Origin: Actinorhabdospora filicis
GTDB taxonomy: Bacteria > Actinomycetota > Actinomycetes > Mycobacteriales > Micromonosporaceae
DNA length: 64,000 nt
NCBI RefSeq assembly: GCF_030269765.1
Contig: NZ_BSTX01000001.1
Span: 62,001 to 126,000 of the forward strand
Reading direction: 5' to 3'
Position 1 is the stretch's first letter. Every line of letters begins with the position of its first letter. A program made the position numbers and the translations under genes. A model generated the notes under the pieces. The model saw only the letters and a program-made list of their open reading frames with translations. It made no database searches and had not been told where the DNA came from. Positions 22,917-31,561 of this stretch are shown in pieces.

Positions 22917-23411
22917 ATGCCGTCTGAGTACGCCAAGAGTCTCGGCAACCGCCTCCGTCAGATCCGGCAGCAGCAGGGCCTTTCGCTCCAGGGCGTCGAG
23001 GAGAAGTCGGCCGGCAAGTGGAAGGCGGTCGTGATCGGCTCGTACGAGCGCGGCGACCGCGCGGTCACCGTCGCCCGTCTCGCCGAGCTCGCCGCGTTCT
23101 ACCGGGTGCCGGTCTCGGAGCTCCTCCCCGAGGGCACTCCGATGAAGTTCGAGCCCGCCGGGAAGATCATCCTCGACCTTGAGGCGCTCTACGAGCACCC
23201 GGCCGACGAGGTCGCCCCGATCGCCCGCTACGCCCGCGCCATCCAGCAGCAGCGCGGCGACTACAACGGCCGGATGCTCTCCATCCGCGCCGACGACCTC
23301 TCCGCCCTCGCGATCGTCTACGACACGACCCCCTCGGGCCTCGTCGAGCGGCTCACGGAGCTGGGCGTCCTCATCAGCGACCCGCACGAGTTCCTCAACC
23401 GGGACGCGTAA
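22917..23411 (+). CDS. bldD: BldD, c-di-GMP-responsive developmental regulator
   Basis: Master repressor of sporulation-stage genes in actinomycetes. The 164-residue protein has an N-terminal XRE helix-turn-helix (about 8-70, with GVEEKSAGKWKAVVIGSYER) and a C-terminal c-di-GMP-binding domain. The signature RGD-x8-RxDD is present as RGD (113-115) and RADD (124-127); the Streptomyces form is RQDD, so one residue differs. ATG at 22917 with GGAG about 10 bases upstream. It is divergent from the pyr operon and convergent with nusB. Confidence 0.95.
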   Translation: MPSEYAKSLGNRLRQIRQQQGLSLQGVEEKSAGKWKAVVIGSYERGDRAVTVARLAELAAFYRVPVSELLPEGTPMKFEPAGKIILDLEALYEHPADEVAPIARYARAIQQQRGDYNGRMLSIRADDLSALAIVYDTTPSGLVERLTELGVLISDPHEFLNRDA

Positions 23412-23436
23412 GCGCCACGGCGAATGACGTACATGG

Positions 23437-23459
23437 GGCGGGGACCTTCGGTCCTCGCC
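23437..23459 (+). terminator. First hairpin after bldD
   Basis: A ten-pair stem (23437-23446 with 23450-23459, one mismatch and one G-T) lies 26 bases past the bldD stop. There is no strong T-run. It probably acts with the larger hairpin at 23491-23524. Confidence 0.45.
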
Positions 23460-23490
23460 TTCGCCATATCCCCCGAACGGGCGACATGAA

Positions 23491-23524
23491 AAAGAAGGGG
23501 CCCGCGAGTGCGGGCCCCTTCTTT
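23491..23524. terminator. Bidirectional terminator between bldD and nusB
   Basis: A perfect 15-bp stem (23491-23505 with 23510-23524) has loop GAGT. It is AAAGAA-rich on one side and TTCTTT-rich on the other, so it presents a T-run to both strands. It separates the convergent bldD and nusB. Confidence 0.9.
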
Positions 23525-23539
23525 CATGACTACGGTCGG

Positions 23540-23986
23540 TCAGGCGCCGCCGCTCGCGATGTTGTTCAGCACGCCGTTGACGAAGGCGGGCGAATCGTCG
23601 GAGCAGAGGGTCTCGGCGAGCTTGACGGCCTCGGAGATGATCACCGGCACGTCCACGTCGACCTGGTGGCGCAGCTCGTAGACGGCCACGCGCAGGATGT
23701 TGCGGTCGACGGCCGGCATGCGCTGCAGCGTCCAGCCGTGGGCGGCCCCGGCGATCTCGAAGTCGATCTCCTTGAGGAAGGTCGCGATGCCCTCCACCAG
23801 GGTCACGGTGTACTCCGGGATCGAGGGCATGTCGCCGTACTGGTCGGCCAGCGACTGGCGGGTGGCCAGGACCTCGACGAAGGGCAGTCCGCGCTGCTCG
23901 GCCTCGTAGAGGACGTCCACCGCGCGCTTGCGCGCCTTGCGGCGGGCCGGGAAGGCGCCGAGGGACTTGGCGTTGTCGCCGGTCAA
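23540..23986 (-). CDS. nusB: Transcription antitermination factor NusB
   Basis: RNA-binding antitermination protein acting with NusE/S10 on rRNA leaders. The all-helical domain starts at ARRKARKRAVDVLYEAEQRG and ends with DDSPAFVNGVLNNIAS. The start is uncertain. A TTG at 23986 directly follows the efp stop (TAAGTTG) and gives 148 residues; a GTG at 24016 overlapping efp by 29 bases would add ten residues. Neither has a strong Shine-Dalgarno, so translation is probably coupled to efp. Confidence 0.9.
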   Translation of the reverse strand: MTGDNAKSLGAFPARRKARKRAVDVLYEAEQRGLPFVEVLATRQSLADQYGDMPSIPEYTVTLVEGIATFLKEIDFEIAGAAHGWTLQRMPAVDRNILRVAVYELRHQVDVDVPVIISEAVKLAETLCSDDSPAFVNGVLNNIASGGA

Positions 23987-23987
23987 C

Positions 23988-24545
23988 TTAGGAGCGACCG
24001 AGGTAGGAGCCGTCACGGGTGTCGACCTTGATCTTCTCGCCGGTGGTGATGAACAGCGGGACCTGCACCTCGGCGCCGGTCTCGACGGTGGCGGGCTTGG
24101 TGCCGGCCGAGGAGCGGTCGCCCTGGAGGCCCGGCTCGGTGTAGGTGACCTCAAGGATGACCGAGGTGGGCAGCTCGACGTAGAGCGGGGAGCCCTCGTG
24201 GACGCCGACGACGGCCTCCATCTCGGGGAGCAGGTACTTCGAGCCCTCGCCGACGGTGCCCTTGCCGACCGGGATCTGGTCGTAGGTGTCGGTGTCCATG
24301 AAGATGTAGTCGTCGCCGTCGACGTAGAGGAACTGGTAGGTCCGCTTGTCGACGGTCGCGGTCTCGACCTTCACGCCCGCGTTGAACGTCTTGTCGACGA
24401 CCTTGCCGGACAGCACGTTCTTGAGGGTGGTCCGCACGAACGCCCCGCCCTTGCCGGGCTTGACGTGCTGGAACTTGACGACGGTCCACAGGTCGCCGTC
24501 GAGGTTGAGCACGAGGCCGTTCTTGAGGTCGTTCGTGGTTGCCAT
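23988..24545 (-). CDS. efp: Elongation factor P
   Basis: Relieves ribosome stalling at polyproline stretches. The 185-residue, three-domain protein keeps the loop PGKGGAF with a Lys at the tip (about residue 32). ATG at 24545 ([10 protein letters not shown]). It is followed directly by nusB and divergent from a GNAT gene; the 150-base gap should hold both promoters. Confidence 0.96.
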   Translation of the reverse strand: MATTNDLKNGLVLNLDGDLWTVVKFQHVKPGKGGAFVRTTLKNVLSGKVVDKTFNAGVKVETATVDKRTYQFLYVDGDDYIFMDTDTYDQIPVGKGTVGEGSKYLLPEMEAVVGVHEGSPLYVELPTSVILEVTYTEPGLQGDRSSAGTKPATVETGAEVQVPLFITTGEKIKVDTRDGSYLGRS

Positions 24546-24695
24546 GCTCGCGTCTGTCTCTTTCTGCTCTTGGCGTCCTCGCGCGGCCGCGCGGGGGGAC
24601 GGTTTCAGTTGTGAAGCTACAGGCCGGTTGGCAATAGTACCGACGCTCCCGATACCGGGATGCGCCGGACGCGCGGTAAGGGCGAGGATCACGCT

Positions 24696-25181
24696 GTGAC
24701 GAGCATCGAGATCCACCGGGCCGGGCCGGAGCTGTTCGGTGAGCTGGCCGCCGTGGCGGCCTCCGCCCAGACGCTGTTCGCCGGGGCCGGGATAGAGCTG
24801 CCCGACGACGACGCCACCGGCACCCTCGCCCACGCGGCGGTGGTCCTGGCCGCGGGCCGCCCGCCGGTGGGCTTCGCCGCGCTGACCGTGCTGGACGGGT
24901 GCGCCCACCTGGAGGAGATCTCCGTCCACGCCGGGCACGGGCGACGCGGTGTCGGCACCGCGCTGCTGGACGCGGTGTGCGCCCACGCGCGCGAGGCGGG
25001 CTCCCCGGCGGTAACGCTCACCACGTTCCGCGACGTCCCGTTCAACGCGCCCTACTACGCCGCCCGCGGCTGGCGGGTGTGGCCGGAGCGGGAGTGGGGG
25101 CCCGGCATGCGCGCCCAGTGGGCCGCCGAGGCGCCCATTCGCGTCGCCCCGCGCGTGGCGATGCGAAAGGTGCTGCCCTGA
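24696..25181 (+). CDS. GNAT-family N-acetyltransferase
   Basis: A 161-residue single-domain GNAT. The acetyl-CoA loop is in [17 protein letters not shown] (the RxxGxG/A pattern), followed by ARGW near the C-terminus. Substrate cannot be told. GTG at 24696 is preferred over the ATG at 24660 because the family fold starts right after it ([10 protein letters not shown]) and a GAGG motif precedes it. The next gene, a histidine kinase, starts 32 bases downstream. Confidence 0.85.
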   Translation: MTSIEIHRAGPELFGELAAVAASAQTLFAGAGIELPDDDATGTLAHAAVVLAAGRPPVGFAALTVLDGCAHLEEISVHAGHGRRGVGTALLDAVCAHAREAGSPAVTLTTFRDVPFNAPYYAARGWRVWPEREWGPGMRAQWAAEAPIRVAPRVAMRKVLP

Positions 25182-25213
25182 CCACCGGTGCGCGGCCCGG
25201 GTACCGTCCAGAC

Positions 25214-26419
25214 GTGCGTCCGACGTGGGTGAGCAGGAAGGACCGGATCTTCGATCTGGTCTCCCTCGGGCTGCTCACCCTCGCCGCGGTCGCGTTCACC
25301 GCCCTGTCCCCCGACGTCGACTGGCTGTCGGCGGCGACGTGGACGGCGGCCCTGTTCCACCTGGCGGTCATCTGGACGCTGCTGTGGCGCCGCGGCCGCC
25401 CGGTCACGGTCGCCGTCATCGTCAGCGCGGCCACCGCCGCGATCACCGTGTCGGTGTACCTCGCGCCCGGCTGGCTGCTCGACGTCTCCGGCCGACCCGA
25501 CGACGTGTGGATCAGCCTCGCCACCCCCATCGCCGCCTACTCGGTGGTCCTCTACGCGGCGAAGCCGTGGCAGGCGTGGACGATCGACCTGTTCCTGCTG
25601 GTCCTGCTCACCCGCCCGTGGGAGGGCCACGCGGCCACGATCATGGGCGCGCTGCTGTTCGTCGCGCTGCCCGCCTCGATCGCCGCCCGCCGCCGCGCGC
25701 AGCGGCGGCTCATCGCCTCCCTCGCCGAACGCGCCGAGGCCGCCGAGCGCGAGCGGCACCTGCTGGCCGAGGCCGCCCTCGCCGAGGAGCGCACGCGGCT
25801 GGCCGGGGAGGTCCACGACGTCGTCAGCCACCGGGTGGTGCTGATGGTGCTGCACGCCGAGGCGCTGCGCCGCTCCACCACCGACGAGCGGACCCGCGAG
25901 GCCGCCGCCGCGCTGACCACCGCCGGGCGCGAGGCGCTCGGCGAGATGCGCGAGCTGGTGGGGCTGCTGCGGGGAGAGCCCGCCTCCGGCGACGAGCCGC
26001 CCGGCCTGGACGAGCTGTCGCTGCTGGCCGGGGAGTCGGCCGGGATCGGCTTCCCCGTCGAGGTGGTCGAGGAGGGCGAGCGCCCGGAGGCCTCGCCGGT
26101 GATCGGTCGCACGGTGTACCGGATCGTGCGGGAGGCGCTGACCAACGTCCGCAAGCACGCCGACGGCGCCGAGACCACCGTGCGGGTGGTCTACGAGGGC
26201 GAGCGGGTGCTGCTGTCGGTGCGCAACACCGCCGGTTCGCGCGCGGCGGGCGTCCTGGGCGCCAGCGGTTCGGGCAGCGGCCTGCTGGGGCTGCGGCAGC
26301 GCGCCGAGCTGGTCGGCGGGACGCTGCGGGCGGGCCCGGTCAAGGGCGGCGGGTTCCTGGTCCAGGCGGATCTGCCCGCCTATCTGCCGGGTCAGTCGGT
26401 GAACGGCTCGTCGAGGTAG
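25214..26419 (+). CDS. NarL-type sensor histidine kinase, orphan
   Basis: A 401-residue kinase with four to five membrane helices (about 14-155), a coiled-coil linker (165-195), a HisKA_3 dimerisation helix with phospho-acceptor His201 in GEVHDVVSH, and a HATPase_c domain with N-box [11 protein letters not shown] and a glycine-rich [12 protein letters not shown]. No response regulator gene adjoins it, so the partner is elsewhere. GTG at 25214 chosen by proximity to the upstream GNAT. Its 3' end overlaps the convergent GntR gene by 28 bases. Confidence 0.88.
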   Translation: MRPTWVSRKDRIFDLVSLGLLTLAAVAFTALSPDVDWLSAATWTAALFHLAVIWTLLWRRGRPVTVAVIVSAATAAITVSVYLAPGWLLDVSGRPDDVWISLATPIAAYSVVLYAAKPWQAWTIDLFLLVLLTRPWEGHAATIMGALLFVALPASIAARRRAQRRLIASLAERAEAAERERHLLAEAALAEERTRLAGEVHDVVSHRVVLMVLHAEALRRSTTDERTREAAAALTTAGREALGEMRELVGLLRGEPASGDEPPGLDELSLLAGESAGIGFPVEVVEEGERPEASPVIGRTVYRIVREALTNVRKHADGAETTVRVVYEGERVLLSVRNTAGSRAAGVLGASGSGSGLLGLRQRAELVGGTLRAGPVKGGGFLVQADLPAYLPGQSVNGSSR

Positions 26420-27060
26420 TTCAGGGCCTCGCGGACGGCGGCGGCGGGATCGCGGGCGATGACGGCCTCGACCAGGGGCCGGTGGTCGATGTAGTTCTCC
26501 TCGCACAGCACGTCGCCCATGTCGCTGGTCAGGGCCTGCCGGAGGGCGTCGCCGAGGTCGAGGTAGAGCTCGTGGAGCAGCTTGTTGTGGGCGGCGGCCA
26601 CGATGTGCTGGTGGAGGCGCACGTCGGCGTCGACGAAGCCGGGGGCGTTGCCGGCGGCCCAGGCGTCCTCGCGGCGGGCCAGGGCGTCGCGGATGGCGGC
26701 CAGGTCCTCCTCGGTGCGGCGTACGGCGGCCTGCCGCACGGCCTCGACCTCCAGTCCGCGCCGGACCTCCAGGGCCTCGCGGACGTCGCAGTCGGCGACG
26801 CGGCGGCGCACCGCGCCGGACAGTTCGCTGGAGCCGCGCACGAAGGTCCCGGCGCCCTGGCGGATCTCCAGCAGCCCGGCGTGGGCGAGGGCGCGGACGC
26901 CTTCGCGGACGGTGTTGCGGCCGACGCCGAGGAGGGCGACGAGTTCGGGTTCGGTGGGGATGCGCTCGCCGACGGCCCACTCGCCGGCGGCGATCTGGGC
27001 GCGCAGCTGGCCGATGACCTGGTCGACGAGGGCGGAGCGTCGCGCGGCTTGCAGGGCCAT
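26392..27060 (-). CDS. GntR-family (FCD domain) transcriptional regulator
   Basis: A 222-residue regulator with an N-terminal winged helix (about 8-75, ERIPTEPELVALLGVGRNTVREGVRAL) and a C-terminal FCD ligand-binding all-helical domain with metal-binding-type His residues (DADVRLHQHI, later DHRPLVEAV). ATG at 27060 with an AAGGGGAC Shine-Dalgarno. It is divergent from an MFS transporter gene and probably controls it. Ligand unknown, commonly an organic acid in this family. Confidence 0.88.
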   Translation of the reverse strand: MALQAARRSALVDQVIGQLRAQIAAGEWAVGERIPTEPELVALLGVGRNTVREGVRALAHAGLLEIRQGAGTFVRGSSELSGAVRRRVADCDVREALEVRRGLEVEAVRQAAVRRTEEDLAAIRDALARREDAWAAGNAPGFVDADVRLHQHIVAAAHNKLLHELYLDLGDALRQALTSDMGDVLCEENYIDHRPLVEAVIARDPAAAVREALNYLDEPFTD

Positions 27061-27130
27061 GGCGTCCCCTTCTGTTTGTCCTAGCTCACATGGGCGGGGG
27101 GATGCCCGTGAGTGGCTTCGGGGTTTAATC

Positions 27131-27160
27131 TTGACAGGCCCCGAATTCATCCCATGATTC
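27131..27160 (+). promoter_or_regulatory. Promoter and candidate GntR operator for the MFS gene
   Basis: A perfect -35 TTGACA (27131-27136) is followed after 16 bases by CATGAT (27153-27158). An imperfect palindrome GAATTCAT-CCC-ATGATTC (27143-27160) lies across spacer and -10, well placed for repression by the divergent FCD regulator. The promoter is likely; the operator is inferred. Confidence 0.5.
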
Positions 27161-27203
27161 GATGACCTGCTGATTATGGTAGCCGCCCTGTGAGGAGTGC
27201 CGG

Positions 27204-28445
27204 ATGACCACGACGGTGACCCAGCCGAGCCCGTCCGCCACCCGCGCCGCCCGCGCCGTGGGCTTCTCCTGGCTGCTCGTGGCCGGTGTCCTGCTGACCG
27301 CGATGAACCTCCGCACGGCGGTCACCAGCGTCGGCCCGCTGCTCGACGAGATCCGCTCCGGCCTGGGCATGAACAACGTGCTCGCCGGGGTCCTCACCAC
27401 GCTCCCCGTGCTGGCCTTCGCCGGGCTCGGCGGGCTCACCCCCGCCCTCGGCCGCCGCCTGGGCGAGCGCCGCCTGCTGATCATCGCGCTGCTGACGATG
27501 TCGCTGGGCCTGGTCGCGCGCGCCTTCTCGCACTCGGTGCCGCTGTTCCTGGTCTTCTCCGCGCTGGCCCTGGCGGGCGGCGCGGTGGGCAACGTGGCCA
27601 TCCCGGCGGTGGTGAAGCGGCACTTCCCCGACCGGGTGGGCCCGATGACGACGGCATACTCGACGGCCCTGGCGGTCGGCACCATGATCACCGCCGCGTT
27701 CACCGTTCCGCTGGAGCACGCTTTCGACGGCAACTGGCGGCTGGCGATGGGCGTGTGGGTGGTCCCGGCGCTGCTGGCGGTCGTCCCGTGGGCGCTGTGG
27801 CGCGACCCGGCGCGGGACGCCGAGGACCGCGCCGAGGCCGCCGCGCCGGTCAAGCGGGTGTGGCGCAGCCGCCTGGCGGTGATGATGGTGATCTTCTTCG
27901 GGATGCAGTCGATGATCGCCTACGTGATGTTCGGGTGGCTGGCGCAGCTGTTCCGCGACACCGGGCGCACCGCCTCGCAGGCCGGGCTGATGCTGGCGGT
28001 GTTCACCGCGATCAGCATCCCGGTGTCGATGATCGTGCCGTCGGTGGCGGCGAAGCTGCGCGACCAGCGCCCGGTGCTGTTCACGCTGGTGGGGCTGTAC
28101 CTGGTCGGCCTGCCGGGCCTGGTGCTCGGCCGGGGCGCGCTGCAGTGGGCGGCGCTGGTCGTGACGGGCGTCGCGATGGGCACGTTCCCGCTGGTGCTGA
28201 CCCTGTTCGGGCTGCGGACCCGCTCGCCGCAGGGCACCGCCGCGCTGTCGGCCTTCGCGCAGTCGGGCGGGTACCTGATCGCGGGCACCGGCCCGCTGCT
28301 GGTGGGCGTGCTCTACCAGGTCACCGACGGGTGGGCGGCGCCGTTCGCGCTGCTGATCGCCGCCGCCCTGGTCGCGCTGGTCACCGGCGCCTACATCGCC
28401 CGGGACCGCTACCTTGAGGACGAGCTGGCCGAGGCGGCCGAGTAG
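27204..28445 (+). CDS. MFS transporter, CynX/NimT type
   Basis: A 413-residue, twelve-helix major facilitator. It has the CynX/NimT-like N-terminal segment LLTAMNLRTAVTSVGPLL and the loop 2-3 motif GRRLGERRLL. The family exports or imports small anions and 2-nitroimidazole-like compounds; the substrate here is unknown. The ATG at 27204 has GAGGAG upstream. It is divergent from the GntR/FCD gene, and its 3' end overlaps the convergent nucleotidyltransferase gene by 37 bases. Confidence 0.88.
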   Translation: MTTTVTQPSPSATRAARAVGFSWLLVAGVLLTAMNLRTAVTSVGPLLDEIRSGLGMNNVLAGVLTTLPVLAFAGLGGLTPALGRRLGERRLLIIALLTMSLGLVARAFSHSVPLFLVFSALALAGGAVGNVAIPAVVKRHFPDRVGPMTTAYSTALAVGTMITAAFTVPLEHAFDGNWRLAMGVWVVPALLAVVPWALWRDPARDAEDRAEAAAPVKRVWRSRLAVMMVIFFGMQSMIAYVMFGWLAQLFRDTGRTASQAGLMLAVFTAISIPVSMIVPSVAAKLRDQRPVLFTLVGLYLVGLPGLVLGRGALQWAALVVTGVAMGTFPLVLTLFGLRTRSPQGTAALSAFAQSGGYLIAGTGPLLVGVLYQVTDGWAAPFALLIAAALVALVTGAYIARDRYLEDELAEAAE

Positions 28446-29113
28446 CCGTCGAAGAGCGCGCCCCCGGCGCCGTCCAGGACCTCCCGGGCGAAGCCGGCGG
28501 GCGCGTGGCGGGCCTCGGTCCACCGCGCGGCGAGGGCCGGGTCCAGGTCGCGCAGCTCGCGCAGGAGCCATTTGCCGGTGCCGGTCCAGTGCCCGGCGGC
28601 CAGCAGCGCCAGGTTCGCCGCGGCCAGCCACAGCTGGGCGGCGATGGTGACGCGCTCGCCTTCGTCGCGGGCGTGCTCCAGGTCGTCGATGAGGTCGGTG
28701 AGCATGTAGCGCTCCCGGTCCAGGGCGGCCGGCTCCGGCGCGCCGGGACCGGCGGCGAGGAAGGCGGCGCACTCCGCGCGCCAGGCGGCCAGCTCGGGGT
28801 CGCCGTCGCCGTGGACGGGCACGCCGCGGGCGATCATGCGGTGCATGACCGGGCGCCGCGCGGCCGGTTCGAGGCCGAGGTAGTGGCGGTGGCCGGCCTC
28901 GTCGTTGGCGAAGAACTCCACCGGCCAGCCGCGCCAGCGCAGCGACGAGCGCCCGGCGGCGGGATCGCCGTCGGGGAGGCGGACGACGATGTCGAGGTCG
29001 GATCCGGGCGTGCGCGCGTCCGTGGTGACGCTGCCGGTGAGCAGCGCCCAGCGGGCCTGGGGGAAGTGGGCGGTGACGGCGTCCCGCGCGTCGGTGAACG
29101 GATCTTGGGCCAT
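28409..29113 (-). CDS. Nucleotidyltransferase-fold protein (aminoglycoside adenylyltransferase-like)
   Basis: A 234-residue protein with a pol-beta-type nucleotidyltransferase domain: LLTGSVTTDARTPGSDLDIVV near residue 20 shows the GS-x9-DxD metal site in shortened view (GS then DLD). A third acidic residue is likely in WPVEFF. The C-terminal half is helical, as in kanamycin/streptomycin nucleotidyltransferase-like proteins. Substrate unknown; a resistance role is only one possibility. ATG at 29113. It is divergent from an ArsR-type regulator that may control it. Confidence 0.75.
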   Translation of the reverse strand: MAQDPFTDARDAVTAHFPQARWALLTGSVTTDARTPGSDLDIVVRLPDGDPAAGRSSLRWRGWPVEFFANDEAGHRHYLGLEPAARRPVMHRMIARGVPVHGDGDPELAAWRAECAAFLAAGPGAPEPAALDRERYMLTDLIDDLEHARDEGERVTIAAQLWLAAANLALLAAGHWTGTGKWLLRELRDLDPALAARWTEARHAPAGFAREVLDGAGGALFDGYSAASASSSSR

Positions 29114-29158
29114 GCCCCCATCCTGCACGGACGCGGGTGGGCCGGGCAACGCGATTCC

Positions 29159-29176
29159 CTTCGGTGGTGACCGAAG
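29159..29176. promoter_or_regulatory. Operator-like palindrome between the nucleotidyltransferase and ArsR genes
   Basis: The exact 7-bp inverted repeat CTTCGGT-n4-ACCGAAG lies 24 bases before the ArsR start and 46 bases before the divergent gene. The symmetry and position fit an autoregulatory ArsR site controlling both genes. Confidence 0.6.
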
Positions 29177-29199
29177 CGTCAGTGCCGGAGGATGGCCCC

Positions 29200-29919
29200 A
29201 TGATCGATCCACAGGCGGGCGGGCTCGCCGAACTGGCCCAGGCGCTGGCCGACCGGACGCGCGCGGCGGTCCTGCTGGCGCTGCTGGACGGGCGCGCGTG
29301 GACGCCGGGCGAGCTGGCCCGACTGACGGGCGTGGCGCCGTCCACGATGAGCGGGCACCTGGCCAGGCTCACCGAGGCGGGCCTGGTGGCGCACACCGCG
29401 CAGGGCCGCCACCGGTACGTGCGGGTGGCGGGCTCGGAGGTCGCCGAGCTGGTGGAGACCCTCAGCTCGCGGCTGGACCGGCCGCTGCCACCGGTGACCT
29501 CGCTGCGCACCGCCAACCGCCGCCGGGCCCTGGCCGTGGCCCGCACCTGCTACGACCACCTGGCCGGGCGGCTGGGGGTGGCGGTGACCTCGGCGCTGGT
29601 CCGCACCGGCCGCGTCGATCACACCGCCGGGCGTCCCCCGGTGCTGACCGGCGCGGGCGAGGAGTGGTTCGCCGCGCTGGGCGCCGACCTGGACGCCATG
29701 GCCACCGCCCGCCGCCCGCTGCTGCGGGAGTGCCTGGACTGGACCGAGCGGCTGCCGCACCTGGCGGGCACCGCGGCGGCCTACCTGCGGACCGTGGCCG
29801 CCGAGCGCGGCTGGGTCGTCCCGGTCACCGGCACGCGCGCGTTGCGGGTGACGCCCGAGGGCGAGGCCGCGCTGCGCGAGCACCTCGGGATCGGGCCGGG
29901 CGAGCTCACCCTCACGTGA
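29200..29919 (+). CDS. ArsR-family winged-helix regulator with C-terminal extension
   Basis: A 239-residue protein. Residues about 8-85 form an ArsR winged helix (RTRAAVLLALLDGRAWTPGEL, then APSTMSGHLARLTEAGLV as recognition helix). The remaining 150 residues form a helical domain without the metal-binding Cys set of classical ArsR. ATG at 29200 with GGAGG at about 29187. Related long ArsR proteins often control nearby small-molecule resistance or modification genes. The target is probably itself and the divergent nucleotidyltransferase. Confidence 0.85.
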   Translation: MIDPQAGGLAELAQALADRTRAAVLLALLDGRAWTPGELARLTGVAPSTMSGHLARLTEAGLVAHTAQGRHRYVRVAGSEVAELVETLSSRLDRPLPPVTSLRTANRRRALAVARTCYDHLAGRLGVAVTSALVRTGRVDHTAGRPPVLTGAGEEWFAALGADLDAMATARRPLLRECLDWTERLPHLAGTAAAYLRTVAAERGWVVPVTGTRALRVTPEGEAALREHLGIGPGELTLT

Positions 29920-30856
29920 CCACTTCGCCCTGGAGCCCGTGGAACGCGCCCAGCGCGGCGGCCTCGGCCTCCAGCGCGGGGTACGGCAGCCGGTCCCAGG
30001 CCTCGGTCTCCACGAGCAGCGAGCCCCGGCGGGTGACGTGGCTCCAGGTCCCGGCGACCCGGCCGCGCACCAGGATCAGCGGGCGCACGATCCCGCCGCC
30101 GCGCCGCACGTCCTTGGCGTGGGCGGCGTCGAGGGTGAAGGAGCGGTCCTTGTAGGCCAGCAGCCAGGAGTCGAAGTGCCCCAGGAGCAGCAGCTCCGGG
30201 ACGGGCGCGGGCTCGATGTCCGGCTCGGCGGCGTGCGCCAGGGCCTTGCGGGCGGTGCCGAGCGGCAGTCCCGACCAGGCGGCGAGGTCGGCGGCGGTGG
30301 CGGGCCCGTGCCCGGCGAGATAGCGCTCGCCGAGCTCGCGCAGGGGGTCCGCAGGCTCGTGACCGGCGGGGATCTCCCGGTAGGTCTCCCCGTCGGGGTC
30401 CAGGCAGGCGTCGCCGCTCTGGCACAGCGCGGTCAGCACGTAGGCGCGGGCCTGGCCCTCGGGGACGCCGTTGGCCGCGGCGATGGCCTGGAGCTCCTCG
30501 CGGGTGGCGGGCAGCGCGGCGGCCAGCAGCGGGCGGACCCGCGCCAGCAGCTCAGGGGTCAGCCCCAGCTCCAGGCGGCGGCCCGCCTGCCGGTCGAGGA
30601 AGTAGGGGCCGAACAGGCGGGTGAGCCAGCCGATGTCCTCGGTGGCGGTGAGGTGGATCGTGCCGCGCATCAGCCACGTCCGCAGCGTCCCGGTGGTGTC
30701 GCCGGGGGTGCCGGGCGTCAGGCGCGGGCGGAGGATGTGCCGGGGAATCCACGCGCCCTGCGCCTGGACGGCGAGCATGCGCCGGACGGCGCCGAGCGCG
30801 GTGGGCAGGGGCGCGGAGAGGGCCTGCGCGGTGAGGCGGGCGGCGATGAGATCCAC
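29912..30856 (-). CDS. Winged-helix DNA-binding domain protein (PF06224, HTH_42)
   Basis: A 314-residue protein of the YcaQ/AlkX-like superfamily. It has an N-terminal region with RRMLAVQAQGAWIPRHIL, a middle segment RTWLMRGTIHLTA typical of the family, and a C-terminal beta-rich part ending with the LILVRGRVAGTW strand. Some members are DNA glycosylases for alkylated or crosslinked bases, others are uncharacterised. GTG start at 30856. It overlaps the convergent ArsR gene by 8 bases. Confidence 0.8.
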   Translation of the reverse strand: MDLIAARLTAQALSAPLPTALGAVRRMLAVQAQGAWIPRHILRPRLTPGTPGDTTGTLRTWLMRGTIHLTATEDIGWLTRLFGPYFLDRQAGRRLELGLTPELLARVRPLLAAALPATREELQAIAAANGVPEGQARAYVLTALCQSGDACLDPDGETYREIPAGHEPADPLRELGERYLAGHGPATAADLAAWSGLPLGTARKALAHAAEPDIEPAPVPELLLLGHFDSWLLAYKDRSFTLDAAHAKDVRRGGGIVRPLILVRGRVAGTWSHVTRRGSLLVETEAWDRLPYPALEAEAAALGAFHGLQGEVVT

Positions 30857-30898
30857 CGCGACACGGTAGCCGCCGGGTCTGTCAATGGTGGGAGCGTG

Positions 30899-31561
30899 TC
30901 AGCGGTTGCCGCGCAGGTACCGCAGGACCGCCAGGACCCGCCGGTTGTCGTCCTCGGTGGCGGTGAGGCCGAGCTTGGTGAAGATCCCGGTGACGTGCTT
31001 GGCCACGGCCGCCTCGGAGACCGACAGCTCGCGCGCGGCGGCGGCGTTGGAGCGGCCCTCCGCCATCAGCCCCAGCACCTCCCGCTCGCGCGCGCTCAGC
31101 GCGCCCAGCGGGTCCCGGTTGCGGCGGACGAGCCGCTGCACGACGAGCGGGTCGATGACGGTCCCCCCGGCCAGGACGCGCTCGACGGCGTCGCGGAACT
31201 CGCCGATCGCGGCGACGCGGTCCTTGAGCAGGTAGCCGAAACCGGCGCCCTCGGAGTCGATGAGCTCACCGGCGTAGGTGACCTCGATGTACTGGCTGAG
31301 GACCAGCACCGCCAGCCCCGGGTCGGCCGCGCGCAGCCCGATGGCCGCCACCAGGCCCTCGTCGCCGAACGTGGGCGGCATCCGCACGTCGGTGACGACG
31401 AGGTCGGGCGCGTAGGCCGAGACCGCGTCGCGCAGGCCCCGGACGTCGCCGACGGCGGCGACGACCTCGTGCCCGAAGCGGGTGAGGAGCCCCACGACGC
31501 CCTCGCGGATGAGGACGCCGTCCTCGGCGAGGACTACGCGGGCGGGCCGGTCGGCGGGCAT
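30899..31561 (-). CDS. LuxR/NarL-family response regulator
   Basis: A 220-residue regulator with a receiver domain (acidic pocket AED near residue 13, phospho-acceptor Asp58 in VVTDVRMPP, Lys in LLKDRV) and a LuxR-type HTH (about 155-215, LSAREREVLGLMAEGRSNAAA). The ATG at 31561 lies within the last 28 bases of the kinase gene, so the pair is translationally coupled. It probably controls the divergent ABC exporter. Confidence 0.93.
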   Translation of the reverse strand: MPADRPARVVLAEDGVLIREGVVGLLTRFGHEVVAAVGDVRGLRDAVSAYAPDLVVTDVRMPPTFGDEGLVAAIGLRAADPGLAVLVLSQYIEVTYAGELIDSEGAGFGYLLKDRVAAIGEFRDAVERVLAGGTVIDPLVVQRLVRRNRDPLGALSAREREVLGLMAEGRSNAAAARELSVSEAAVAKHVTGIFTKLGLTATEDDNRRVLAVLRYLRGNR

